From the NCBI GenBank assembly GCA_015061525.1, contig SUWK01000002.1, positions 1 to 64,000 of the forward strand: DNA of 64,000 nt, given 5' to 3'. Positions 49,216 through 58,939 of the stretch are shown piece after piece. Both the position numbers and the translations under genes were made by a program. The notes beneath the pieces are model-generated. The model did not search any database, was not told the origin of the DNA, and saw only the letters and a program-made list of their open reading frames with translations. Each line of letters starts with the position of its first letter. Position 1 is the first letter of the stretch. Origin of the DNA: Lentisphaerota bacterium. GTDB taxonomy: Bacteria; Verrucomicrobiota; Lentisphaeria; Victivallales; Victivallaceae.

Positions 49216-50472
49216 TTATGCACCGAAATGCTTGAGCAGAGCTTTTTCCGCTTCCGCATTCCACAACATATTGTGACGCGATACGATTTCCGCCAATTCA
49301 GCAAAGAACGGATCGCTTTTGCCTTTTTCAGCAAAGTCGGCAATCGCAGTCAGCGGCATATTGATACCGGTGTAGATCAGCTTTTTGCCGCCCTTGATCT
49401 TGGGCAGATTGAGCGTGGTTTCAATAACTGAATCCATACCGCCGATATGAGTGATCATGCAGGCGGGATTGATCTTGCCCTGTTCCATCAGACTCAAGGC
49501 TTCTTTCATGTCATCGGTATTGCCGCCGGAAGTACCAACGATGTGGGTGGAGGCATAATGAACATTGTAGAAGTTGAATTCCGCTTTGAACTGGGGATCA
49601 AGGGGACCGGCGAAAAAGTTCAGACAGCCGTCTTTACCAAGAATCTTGTCACCCTGCTCAACCACCGGACGCACCGGGGCAAAACACATGACATCATCGT
49701 AACCGGTGTTGCCGGAAAGTTCCATCAATTTGGCAACCGGATCTTCGCAGCCGGTATTCAAATAGACCAGATCAACGCCGTTGGCTTTGGCATCTTCAAC
49801 CGTGTACAGACTTGCCGCACGCGCCAGACGGTCATCGTCAATATCGGTGACCACCAGCAGTTTCGGACGGCGCGGACCGTGGATGGCATAATCAACCGCA
49901 CCCAGTCCCATAGGACCGACACCGGCGAGGATCGCCATTTTACCACCTTCAACGATGCCCATCTTGTGTTCATAGCAGCCGTTGGTGGTGTGGTACTGCG
50001 CATGGAACGCACCGATAACACAGGACACCGGTTCGGCAACTGAACCGTAGAAGAACGCATCGCCGTTGTAAGGCAGCAGACAACCGGTCAGCATCACCTC
50101 TTCCGGAATGATGATATAAGTTGCATCACCACCGATGTACTGATAGCTGTAGCCGGGAGCCGCCAGAGAACCTTTGTAGTTCATCGCCGGCTGGATAGCG
50201 AAACGCTGACCGGCTTTGAACTGATCCTGCCACTTGGCACCAACCTGAACGATCTCACCGCAGAACTCGTGACCGATGATGATCGGTTTTTCAGCAACAT
50301 CATCAGGCACACGCTTGTGAGCAGCACCCTGCTCGGCAGCTTTGAAGCTGGACATGCAGATACTGTCGCTGGTGATCTTGGCAAGAATTTCATTCTCGGT
50401 GATCTCCGGCAGGTCAAAAGTTTCCAGCCGGAGATCTTCTTTACCGTAAAGTCTTACAGCAGTAGTTTTCAT
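49216..50472 (-). CDS. Zinc-type alcohol/sugar-alcohol dehydrogenase (MDR family)
   Basis: GHEFCGEIVQVGAKW, AILAGVGPMGLGAVDYAI; resembles sorbose-1-phosphate reductase-type MDR proteins. Confidence 0.82.
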   Translation of the reverse strand: MKTTAVRLYGKEDLRLETFDLPEITENEILAKITSDSICMSSFKAAEQGAAHKRVPDDVAEKPIIIGHEFCGEIVQVGAKWQDQFKAGQRFAIQPAMNYKGSLAAPGYSYQYIGGDATYIIIPEEVMLTGCLLPYNGDAFFYGSVAEPVSCVIGAFHAQYHTTNGCYEHKMGIVEGGKMAILAGVGPMGLGAVDYAIHGPRRPKLLVVTDIDDDRLARAASLYTVEDAKANGVDLVYLNTGCEDPVAKLMELSGNTGYDDVMCFAPVRPVVEQGDKILGKDGCLNFFAGPLDPQFKAEFNFYNVHYASTHIVGTSGGNTDDMKEALSLMEQGKINPACMITHIGGMDSVIETTLNLPKIKGGKKLIYTGINMPLTAIADFAEKGKSDPFFAELAEIVSRHNMLWNAEAEKALLKHFGA

Positions 50473-50475
50473 AGA

Positions 50476-52947
50476 TCAGATTCCCAATTTAGCGCGGCGC
50501 AGTTTTTCCACGCGGGTGAAGTTCATCTGCGCGGTGTAACCCGGCAGCGGCAGGATCGCTTCGTTGACTGCGTCGAGGATCCAGGAGGCCTGCGGATAGT
50601 AGAACTGCTCAAGTTCCGGACACGGAGAGATGCTGTTCGGCGCACCGACAACCATCGGAGGCGCATCCAGATAGTCAAACGCCAGACGGGTCACGTTGGC
50701 AGCGACATCGTTGAGGAAGCTGCCGCGCTCGCAAGCATCGGAGATCAACACCAGACGGCCGGTCTTCTTAACGGATTCAACCAGCAGATCGTAGTTGAAC
50801 GGCACCAGACTGCGGGCGTCAATGACTTCAGCTTCAACACCGTATTTCTCGCTCATCTCTTTTGCGGCTTTCATCGCCGGATAGAGTGAAGCACCGATGG
50901 AAAGAATGGTCAGATCACTGCCGGCGCGTTTGATATCCGGTTCACCGATGGGGATCTCATAGTATTCAGCCGGAACGCCGCCTTCATGGAACAATTCAGC
51001 GGTATCGTAGAGTTTCTGACTCTCGAAGAAGATCACCGGGTCAGTACCGCTCAACGCAGCGTTCATCAAACCTTTGGCATCGTACGGAGTAGCGGGGAAG
51101 CAGACTTTCAGACCGGGAATGTGAGCGCACAAGCTCGTCCAGTCCTGCGCATGCTGGGCACCATATTTCGCACCGACGGAAACGCGGAGCACCACCGGCA
51201 TTTTCAGCACGCCGGCAGACATCGCCTGCCATTTGGCGAGCTGGTTGAACACTTCGTCACCGGCACAGCCGAGGAAGTCGCAGTACATCAGTTCCGGAAT
51301 GGCACGGCCGCCGCAAAGAGCGTAACCGCAAGCCGCCGCAACGATGGCACTTTCGGAGATCGGAGCGTTGAAGAAGCGGTGATAGGGGATCGCTTCAGTC
51401 AGACCGCGGTACACACCGAACGCGCCGCCCCAGTCACGGTTATCTTCACCGAACGCGATCAAAGTCGGATCGGTATAGAATTTATTGATGATAGCTTCAA
51501 ACAGCGCATCACGCATATTGTAAGCGACCAGTTTGGAAACTTCTTTGCCGTTCTCATCATAACCGAAACGTTTTTTGGTCATGATCTTTTTGAGGTTGGA
51601 GTTTTCAGCCAGCGGCATGGTCACTTCCGGTTCGCGGTCGTCGAATTTCTCAACGCGCTCGTTGGAAAGCATATATTTACGCATGGCATCGGGTTCGTTG
51701 GCAGGATCGATACGCGGGGAAACCTGCTCGTCGATCGCCAGTTTCATGATGCGGGTGATACGCTCTTTGATATCGGCGTTGAATTCATCAAACGCGGCAT
51801 CGCTTTCAAGTTTGCCCTTGACCAGTTTCGCACGGAACGCGGCGATGGAATCCTGCTCTCTCCAGGCTTCGATCTCTTCCTGAGTACGATAGCTGGAGCT
51901 GTCAGTGGCACTGTGACCGACATAACGGTAGGTGACAGTTTCCAGCATGACCGGGCCCTGACGGTTTTCAATGATTTCGCGTTTGCGTTTGAACGCATCA
52001 ATGACCGCCAACGGATCATAACCGTCGATACGTTCAGCATGCAGAGCATCGGGACGGACACCGGAACCGATACGCGCCGCGATCTCGTAGGCCATGGTTT
52101 CGCCGCGGGTCTGACCACCCATGCCGTAACCGTTGTTGATACAGTGGAAGATCACCGGCAAACCGCCTTTGTGGTCATCATCCCAGAGTTTGAAATACTG
52201 ATCCATAGAGGCGAAGTTCAACGCTTCCCAGACCGGACCGCGAGCCATGGAACCGTCACCGCAGTTGCAGACGACCAGGCCGGGTTTTTTGTTGACTTTT
52301 TTGTAGAGGGCAGCACCCGCACAGATACCGGCGGAACCGCCGACGATGGCGTTGTTCGGGTAGATACCAAAGGGCAGGAAGAAGACGTGCATGGAGTTGC
52401 CCAGACCGCGGGTAAAACCGTTGGCACGGCCGAAAAGTTCCGCCATGAAGCCGTAGAGCAGATAATCCAGAGCCAGGTCACGGACATTGCCGCTCTTGTT
52501 GTGTTTCTCAACGACACGGAGCAGATCACCGCCGAAGAAACCTTCCATGATCTCCATCAACTCTTTTTCCGGCAGAGTGCGGATGGCGTTAAAACCTTTG
52601 GCAAGCACTTCACCGTGGCTGCGGTGTGAACCGAAGATCATATCATCTTTGGTCAAATTGTAAGCCATACCGACCGCCTGCGCTTCCTCACCGGTGTAGA
52701 GGTGAGCCGGACCGGTGTAGAGATAGTCGATACCATTGTAATGTTTCTGGGTACGCACCTGGAAGAGCATGGTCTCAAATTCACGGATGAACTGCATATC
52801 TTTGTAGATACCAAGCAGCGCATCTTTGCCGAAGATCTTTTTCTCTTCAGCGAAGCTCTTCTTGTACTGATTCATTTCGATCTTGCCCAGATCGACAACC
52901 CCTGCCTTGCGGATTTCCTTGGGGTCAATAAATTGACATTTCGGCAT
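50476..52947 (-). CDS. 2-oxoacid dehydrogenase E1 component, fused alpha and beta subunits
   Basis: Alpha part GSHRSHGEVLAKG...GDGSMARGPVWEALN; beta part AFGEDNRDWGGAFGVYRGL...FNAPISESAIVAAACGYAL in a single 823 aa ORF. Confidence 0.92.
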   Translation of the reverse strand: MPKCQFIDPKEIRKAGVVDLGKIEMNQYKKSFAEEKKIFGKDALLGIYKDMQFIREFETMLFQVRTQKHYNGIDYLYTGPAHLYTGEEAQAVGMAYNLTKDDMIFGSHRSHGEVLAKGFNAIRTLPEKELMEIMEGFFGGDLLRVVEKHNKSGNVRDLALDYLLYGFMAELFGRANGFTRGLGNSMHVFFLPFGIYPNNAIVGGSAGICAGAALYKKVNKKPGLVVCNCGDGSMARGPVWEALNFASMDQYFKLWDDDHKGGLPVIFHCINNGYGMGGQTRGETMAYEIAARIGSGVRPDALHAERIDGYDPLAVIDAFKRKREIIENRQGPVMLETVTYRYVGHSATDSSSYRTQEEIEAWREQDSIAAFRAKLVKGKLESDAAFDEFNADIKERITRIMKLAIDEQVSPRIDPANEPDAMRKYMLSNERVEKFDDREPEVTMPLAENSNLKKIMTKKRFGYDENGKEVSKLVAYNMRDALFEAIINKFYTDPTLIAFGEDNRDWGGAFGVYRGLTEAIPYHRFFNAPISESAIVAAACGYALCGGRAIPELMYCDFLGCAGDEVFNQLAKWQAMSAGVLKMPVVLRVSVGAKYGAQHAQDWTSLCAHIPGLKVCFPATPYDAKGLMNAALSGTDPVIFFESQKLYDTAELFHEGGVPAEYYEIPIGEPDIKRAGSDLTILSIGASLYPAMKAAKEMSEKYGVEAEVIDARSLVPFNYDLLVESVKKTGRLVLISDACERGSFLNDVAANVTRLAFDYLDAPPMVVGAPNSISPCPELEQFYYPQASWILDAVNEAILPLPGYTAQMNFTRVEKLRRAKLGI

Positions 52948-52986
52948 TTTTCTTTTCCTTTATGTTTTAAGGTTGGTTAGTGACAA

Positions 52987-54354
52987 TTATGCTTCATTGA
53001 GAGCCGCTTCGCGGAAAACTTCACCGACCGTCGGGTGCGGGAAGACCACTTTGCTGATCTCGGCACAGTTGAGTTTGCGGGTGATCGCCATCGCCAGACC
53101 GAAGATGATCTCGGAACCGGGATTGCCGATGATGCACGCACCGATAAGGATATCATCCTGATCAAGGATCATTTTGATAAATCCGTTACCGCCCTCGTTT
53201 TCAGCGATGTAACGTCCGCTGAAAAGCAGCGGCATTTTGACAACGCGGAATTTCAAGCCTTTCTGTTTGGCTGTTTCTTCGGTCTCGCCGACGCTGGAAA
53301 CTTCCGGATTGGTGTAGATCACAGCGGGGATCGCACTGTAATCCATCGTATCTTTTTCTCCGGCAATGACGTTGACCGCCACTTCAGCTTCACGGTACGC
53401 CGTGTGGGCGAGCATGGATTTGCCGTTGACATCACCGACAGCATAGACATCTGAAACGTTGGTTTTCATCTGATCGTCAGTTTTGACCGCACCACGTTCC
53501 ATGTAAAGACCGATGTTCTCATAACCCATGTCAGCGGTATTGGCACGACGGCCGATAGCGACGAGGATCTTGTCAGCTTTCAATTCAGCTTTGCCCTCGG
53601 CACTTTCCACTGAAAGAGTGCTGCCGTTGACAGCGACCGCTTTGGTCTTGAGCATGAATTTCACTCCGCGTTTCTCGTAAATGCCGCGGAGCATTTCAGA
53701 CATTTCAATATCAGTGGGACCGCCGATGCGATCCATCATCTCAACAACCACGACCTCGGTGCCGATACTGTTGAAGTAAGACGCCATTTCCAAACCGATA
53801 ACACCACCGCCAAGCACGATCAGCTTTTTCGGAGCTTCAGTCAGAGCAAGGATCTCACGGTTAGTCAGTGCATCACCGGCAGCGACCGCCTCACGCAGAC
53901 CGGGGATCGGGGGCACGGCAGCCACAGAACCGGAAGCAATGATCAGCTTTTTGCCGGTGAATTTTTCACCATTGGCCTCGACCGTGATGCCGGAAGCATC
54001 TTTGCCGACCACTTTGGCATTGGCTTTGACCACATTGACTTTCGCACCTTTCATCTGCATGGCGACACCGGAAACCAGCATTTTCACCACTTTATCCTTG
54101 CGGGCGACGACTTTGGCATGGTCGATCTTCGCACCGGTGGTGGTGACACCGTAGTGTTCACCGCCGCCATTGGCATAATCAAAAATTTTAGCAGAGTAAA
54201 GCAGAGTTTTGGTCGGCACGCAGCCTTCATTCAAACAGACACCGCCGAGGGAACGGCCTTCAAAAAGACAAACGCTCATCCCTTTGTGTCCGGCGCGTTC
54301 AGCCGCCTTGTAACCGGCAGGACCGCCGCCGATGACGAGAACATCATAAACCAT
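52987..54354 (-). CDS. lpdA: Dihydrolipoyl dehydrogenase (E3)
   Basis: DVLVIGGGPAGYKAAERAGHKG, GGVCLNEGCVPTKTLLYSAK redox motif, FPHPTVGEVFREA. Confidence 0.95.
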   Translation of the reverse strand: MVYDVLVIGGGPAGYKAAERAGHKGMSVCLFEGRSLGGVCLNEGCVPTKTLLYSAKIFDYANGGGEHYGVTTTGAKIDHAKVVARKDKVVKMLVSGVAMQMKGAKVNVVKANAKVVGKDASGITVEANGEKFTGKKLIIASGSVAAVPPIPGLREAVAAGDALTNREILALTEAPKKLIVLGGGVIGLEMASYFNSIGTEVVVVEMMDRIGGPTDIEMSEMLRGIYEKRGVKFMLKTKAVAVNGSTLSVESAEGKAELKADKILVAIGRRANTADMGYENIGLYMERGAVKTDDQMKTNVSDVYAVGDVNGKSMLAHTAYREAEVAVNVIAGEKDTMDYSAIPAVIYTNPEVSSVGETEETAKQKGLKFRVVKMPLLFSGRYIAENEGGNGFIKMILDQDDILIGACIIGNPGSEIIFGLAMAITRKLNCAEISKVVFPHPTVGEVFREAALNEA

Positions 54355-54382
54355 GATTATTCACCTTATATATTGTTGTTGA

Positions 54383-56017
54383 TTAAAGAGCGAGGATCAG
54401 ATTGAATTTCTCAAGTTTGTCAGCAACAGCCTTGAGGAACTTCGCCGCCGGCGCACCATCGACCACGCGATGGTCAAAGGTCAGTGACAAGCCCATCGCC
54501 TGATAAAACTCAACTGAACCGTCGGCTTTCTGACGGGGACGGAGCATCGTACCGCAGACACCGAGGATCGCAGTCTGAGGCGGATTGATGATCGGGGTAA
54601 AGCTCTCAATTCCCAGATTGCCGAGGTTGGTGACGGTGAAGCTGCCGCCGGAAAGTTTGTCCGCTCCGAGAGTTCCCTCTTTGCAGGCATTGGCATATTC
54701 TTTGACCTGTGCGGAAATAGCTTTCAAACTCATCGTATCAGCGTCTTTCAGAACCGGAACCAGCAGACCTTTGGGAGTGTCGATGGCAACACCGAGCTGG
54801 GCGTGGGTGAAACGGCGCATTTTGTCACCGATAAAGTTGGCATTGATATCGGGAAACTCCACCAGAGTTTTGGCAACCGCGAAAAGGACAAGATCGTTGA
54901 TGGTAACTTTGTCCAGCCCCAGTTCCGGAGCATTTTTCATCTGCTTGCGCATCTCAAGGATGGCAGTGGCATCAAAAGTACGGTTGAGGGTAAGCTGTGC
55001 CATATCCGCCAGAGATTTGTGCATATTTTCTGCGATGACTTTACGGATACGGGAGATCTTCTCTTCGGTATATTCAGCGGCGGCAGCAACCGGAGCAGCG
55101 GCAGCAGCAGGAGCAGCAGCTTTGACTTCAGCAGCTTCAGCAACAGCGGCCGGAGCGGCGGCGGCAGCAGGAGCAGCAGCTTTCAGAGCTTTCACATCAC
55201 GCTCAATAATACGATTTTCCGGACCGGTGGGGATCGCCTGAGCGATATCCAGACCAAGTTCGGCAGCAAGTTTTTTGGCACGGGGTGAAGCAAGCACTTC
55301 TTTACCGCTGACCGCAGGAGCGGCAGCAGCAGCGGCAACCGGAGCGGCGGCAGCGGCAACCGGAGCGGCGGCTTCGGGCGCGGCAGCAGCGGCAGGAGCG
55401 GCAGGAGCGGCACCGGGAACGCTGAATGAAGCTCCGGGTTTACCGATAACCGCAACCGGGGCACCGACGGCAACTTCTTCACCGGCAGGAACCAGAATCT
55501 TCAGCAGAGTACCTTCGTACTTCGCCAGCTCTTCAAAGGATGATTTGCCGGTTTCCAGACCGAAAAGCGGCTGTTCAAGTTTGATTACGTCGCCCTCTTT
55601 GACTTTCCATTCAGAAAGCAGTGCGCTCTCTTCGGAAACACCCATCTGCGGCATCAGAATAAAGTTGACATCCTTATTGTCACATTCTGCAGCGGCAGGA
55701 GCAGCAGCAGCAACCGGAGCGGCGGCTTCGGGCGCGGCGGCAGGAGCAGCAGCGGCACCGGGAGCATCAAAATTTTCACCGGGTTTACCGATAACCGCAA
55801 CCGGGGCACCGACGGCGACTTCTTCACCGGCGGGAACCAGAATCTTCAACAGTGTACCTTCGTACTTCGCCAATTCTTCAAAGGAAGATTTGCCGGTTTC
55901 CAACGCGAAAAGCGGCTGTTCGAGTTTGATTACATCACCTTCTTTGACTTTCCATTCAGAAAGCAGTGCGCTCTCTTCGGAAACACCCATCTGCGGCATC
56001 AAAATAAAATCTGCCAT
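54383..56017 (-). CDS. Dihydrolipoamide acyltransferase E2 with two lipoyl domains
   Basis: Two nearly identical lipoyl domains, E3-binding domain ASPRAKKLAAELGLDIAQAIPTGPENRIIERDV, catalytic TFDHRVVDGAPAAKF. Confidence 0.94.
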   Translation of the reverse strand: MADFILMPQMGVSEESALLSEWKVKEGDVIKLEQPLFALETGKSSFEELAKYEGTLLKILVPAGEEVAVGAPVAVIGKPGENFDAPGAAAAPAAAPEAAAPVAAAAPAAAECDNKDVNFILMPQMGVSEESALLSEWKVKEGDVIKLEQPLFGLETGKSSFEELAKYEGTLLKILVPAGEEVAVGAPVAVIGKPGASFSVPGAAPAAPAAAAAPEAAAPVAAAAAPVAAAAAAPAVSGKEVLASPRAKKLAAELGLDIAQAIPTGPENRIIERDVKALKAAAPAAAAAPAAVAEAAEVKAAAPAAAAAPVAAAAEYTEEKISRIRKVIAENMHKSLADMAQLTLNRTFDATAILEMRKQMKNAPELGLDKVTINDLVLFAVAKTLVEFPDINANFIGDKMRRFTHAQLGVAIDTPKGLLVPVLKDADTMSLKAISAQVKEYANACKEGTLGADKLSGGSFTVTNLGNLGIESFTPIINPPQTAILGVCGTMLRPRQKADGSVEFYQAMGLSLTFDHRVVDGAPAAKFLKAVADKLEKFNLILAL

Positions 56018-56057
56018 TGTACCTCTTCTCCTTATTTTAAGGTTTGATTTACGGTTA

Positions 56058-56792
56058 TTATATTTGTTTCATTATATTTTCAGAAATATCCCCGTCTCCA
56101 ACCAGCACATCCACATCCTCCATTCTGGCAAATGTGAAAGGCAGCAAAGTTCCCACTTTGGACGAGTCCAGCATCATAACCACCTTGCGCGCCCGCTTGA
56201 CCACCGCACGTTTCAACAACGCACCGAGCTGGCTGCCCACGGTGAAACCGCCCTTTTCATCATATCCGGATGCCGCCATGAAAGCGGTATCAATGTTGAG
56301 ATGTTCCAAACGGGAAAGCACTTCCGGATCTGTAACGGCTATCTCATCACGGTTGAGCGTACCGCCCAGCATGATGACAGACGGTTTAGCCTTGCGCATG
56401 GCGATCTCCAGCGCGATATTGGGGGCTGCGGTGATCACCGCCAGATGGACATCCGGCAAACGTCTGGCAAACGCCATTGCAGTTGTTCCGGAATCAATAA
56501 ATATACCCGTATCCGGCTCAACCAATTCCACTGCTTTGGCAGCGATAAGCTGTTTGGCTTCATCATTGAGCTGTTCACGGGCACTGTAAATATCTTCATG
56601 AAGACCGTAACGCGAAGGAATGGTACGCGCTCCGCCGCGGGTGAGAATGATTTTGTGCGACTGCTCAAGAGCCGCCAGATCACGCCGCAAAGTCATCTCA
56701 CTCCAGGAGGCGAAATGAGCGGCAAGCTCCCCTATGGAAACCTCGCCTTTGGCTTCAATAAACTTCAAAATCGCATCACGTCTTTCCGTCAT
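56058..56792 (-). CDS. DeoR family transcriptional regulator
   Basis: MTERRDAILKFIEAKGEVSIGELAAHFASWSEMTLRRDLAALEQ HTH and DeoR sensor domain FIDSGTTAMAFARRLPD. Confidence 0.93.
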   Translation of the reverse strand: MTERRDAILKFIEAKGEVSIGELAAHFASWSEMTLRRDLAALEQSHKIILTRGGARTIPSRYGLHEDIYSAREQLNDEAKQLIAAKAVELVEPDTGIFIDSGTTAMAFARRLPDVHLAVITAAPNIALEIAMRKAKPSVIMLGGTLNRDEIAVTDPEVLSRLEHLNIDTAFMAASGYDEKGGFTVGSQLGALLKRAVVKRARKVVMMLDSSKVGTLLPFTFARMEDVDVLVGDGDISENIMKQI

Positions 56793-56927
56793 TTTACGGA
56801 AAACTCCCTGTTATTTACGGGGACATACACCCATATTATTGTACTGCTGATATAATATAATACAGAAAGCCGATTTTGCAAATGCTCATGTTACTTTTTA
56901 TCACATTTTGTGATTTTCTATCAGACA

Positions 56928-57344
56928 TTACACCCGCAGTCGCACTTCCCGGCAGACATTTTCCCCGAATACAGTATTTATTTTTTTACAGATCAAGTCA
57001 CAGGAAGGCTTCAGCTCCACCAGCAATGCGCTGTGCTTTACTTTGAGCGTCAACACCCCGTCACGCAAAGATTCCGGTTCACAGAACCGGGAGAACATGG
57101 AACCGATGATCGAACTCCACTGTCCTTTCATCCGGATGATGATACCATTTTCCGGACGGCGTATCCTGCCCAGTACATCATCCAAAAGGAGATCGATTTT
57201 TTTCGGTTGTGCCGTATGAGCGGATATTTCGACCACCGCCCGTTCATCACCATACCACATCTTCAGCATCTGATAACGGCGGCGGCGCAGATCGAAACGG
57301 CGCGCCGGTATCGGCACGCAAATATCCTGCGGAACTTTTTTCAT
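56928..57344 (-). CDS. DUF721/DciA-like protein
   Basis: KGQWSSIIGSMFSRFCEPESLRDGVLTLKVKHSALLVELK, typical DUF721 pattern. Confidence 0.75.
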   Translation of the reverse strand: MKKVPQDICVPIPARRFDLRRRRYQMLKMWYGDERAVVEISAHTAQPKKIDLLLDDVLGRIRRPENGIIIRMKGQWSSIIGSMFSRFCEPESLRDGVLTLKVKHSALLVELKPSCDLICKKINTVFGENVCREVRLRV

Positions 57345-57745
57345 ATATTTATCTTCGCTCCGGTCATATACACCGGCAGCAGCAGTAAATTCAATACCAT
57401 TTTCGTCGGAGCGATCACCCCGCCGCGGATAATATGCACCAGCCCGCGTTTACCTTTGCGAAATGGCAGACCTATGGTAACTTCGCCGATCCCGTAAGGC
57501 AGGTAAAGCAGTTCCAAAGAAGCTTTGCCGACGTTGAACAGACCTTTTCCGGTTCCGACGAGCGAACGCAGCACATAAGGCTTGGCAGCCTCTGCCACCC
57601 GGATCGCCACCGGAGCAAGGATCGCCAGAGTTATCGGATCGATCGCCCGCGCTTTGGGAGGAACTGCCACCATCATACATGATACTGCCAATATCACCAG
57701 CACCACTTTATTGAACGGTAAAAAATTTACTATACTCATAAACAT
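57341..57745 (-). CDS. Small exported protein, paralogue of the CDS at 24412-24780
   Basis: Signal peptide; AIDPITL...GKGLFNVGKASLELLYLPYGIGEVTIGLPF aligns without gaps to the 24412 protein; ATGA overlap with the DciA-like gene. Confidence 0.72.
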   Translation of the reverse strand: MFMSIVNFLPFNKVVLVILAVSCMMVAVPPKARAIDPITLAILAPVAIRVAEAAKPYVLRSLVGTGKGLFNVGKASLELLYLPYGIGEVTIGLPFRKGKRGLVHIIRGGVIAPTKMVLNLLLLPVYMTGAKINI

Positions 57746-57792
57746 AATTCCAACAGTAAAACAACTTGCACTGTTTTACTATATCACCACTT

Positions 57793-58908
57793 TTACGAAA
57801 AATCAAGTGCAGCTGAGATTTCCTGCAGCAGAACTCCGGCGGCATCCGGTTTGCCGAGTCGGCGCATTGTCTCCCCCATCTGCTGCCATTTTTCCGGTTC
57901 TTCCAGAAAACTTTTCAACAGGACAGCAGCTTTTTCCACCGTGAACTCCGGATTTTCCACCAATTCCGCTCCGCCGTTATCCGCGAAGTGCCGGGCATTA
58001 TCCAACTGATGCCCCTCGGCGGCAAAAGGATACGGGATCAGTACCGCCGGCTTGCCGAAAAGTGCCAGCTCCGCCGCCGTACTTCCACCCGACCGGCTGA
58101 AAACCAGATCAGATGCCGCCAGCACTTCAGCCATATTGCCGGTGGTTTCCTGAAGAAGATACGGAAAATCAGCTTTCTCATACCTTCCGGCGGTATCATC
58201 CATTTTTCCTTTGCCGGTAAGATGAATGACCTGAAAATCTTTTTTCAAACCGCAAAAAACCTCCGGCAGCACCTTGTTGAACACTGCCGCCCCCTGACTG
58301 CCGCCGGTAACCAGGATCAAAGGCTGTTCCCCGGAAAAATCAGTACCGAAAATCTCATTGACCGCTTCGACTGCCGCAGCTTTGTTCATGCCGGCAAACG
58401 CCAGTAACTCCGGACGCAGCGGCATACCGGTTTCCAATACTTTGCAGCGGCAGCTTGAGGCATTTACCGCCGGGAACGCACTGCCGAGCAGTTTTGCCCA
58501 ACGGCTGAACAACCGGTTCGCTTTACCGATACGGGCATTGCCGTCATGAAGAAAAAGCGGAACATGATTCCTGACTGCCGCCAGCACCACCGGGAGTGTC
58601 GCAAATGATCCCATGCCAAGAAGTGCCTGCGCACCGAAGTTCTTCAGCTCTTTTTTCGCCGCGAAATATCCGCCGGAAAACCCCTTGACAAAGCGGAACG
58701 GATTTTTCCGGTAATGCGGCATTTCCGGCAAAGCAAGCGCATTCACCCCGGAACGCTCCGCGATTTTCTGCTGTTCAACTGCGTGCGCTCCGGAAAGCAG
58801 CAGCAGCACCTCTTTGCCCTGCGATATAAAACAGCGCGCCACACTCAAACCGGGATAGAAATGCCCGCCGGTTCCGCCGCAGCTGATCACAAGTTTTTCC
58901 AATGCCAT
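57793..58908 (-). CDS. murG: UDP-N-acetylglucosamine-LPS/lipid II transferase MurG
   Basis: ISCGGTGGHFYPGLSVA, LVTGGSQGAAVFNKVLPE, SRSGGSTAAELALFGKPAVLIPYPFAAEGHQ. Confidence 0.95.
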   Translation of the reverse strand: MALEKLVISCGGTGGHFYPGLSVARCFISQGKEVLLLLSGAHAVEQQKIAERSGVNALALPEMPHYRKNPFRFVKGFSGGYFAAKKELKNFGAQALLGMGSFATLPVVLAAVRNHVPLFLHDGNARIGKANRLFSRWAKLLGSAFPAVNASSCRCKVLETGMPLRPELLAFAGMNKAAAVEAVNEIFGTDFSGEQPLILVTGGSQGAAVFNKVLPEVFCGLKKDFQVIHLTGKGKMDDTAGRYEKADFPYLLQETTGNMAEVLAASDLVFSRSGGSTAAELALFGKPAVLIPYPFAAEGHQLDNARHFADNGGAELVENPEFTVEKAAVLLKSFLEEPEKWQQMGETMRRLGKPDAAGVLLQEISAALDFS

Positions 58909-58939
58909 AAAATCCGACTCTTTCTGCGGTTCTTTATTC

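Noticed and set aside
50986-52629. 547 aa + strand ORF opposite the fused E1 gene
   Set aside because: Antisense shadow of a highly conserved enzyme with strong codon bias; low-complexity, no known motif.
55080-55420. GCAGCAGC/GGAGCGGC repetitive tract
   Set aside because: Ala/Pro-rich flexible linkers of the E2 protein, a normal feature of acyltransferase interdomain regions.
55275-56855. 526 aa + strand ORF opposite E2 and DeoR
   Set aside because: Its Ala/Gly-rich sequence mirrors the Ala-rich linkers of E2; spans two minus-strand genes.
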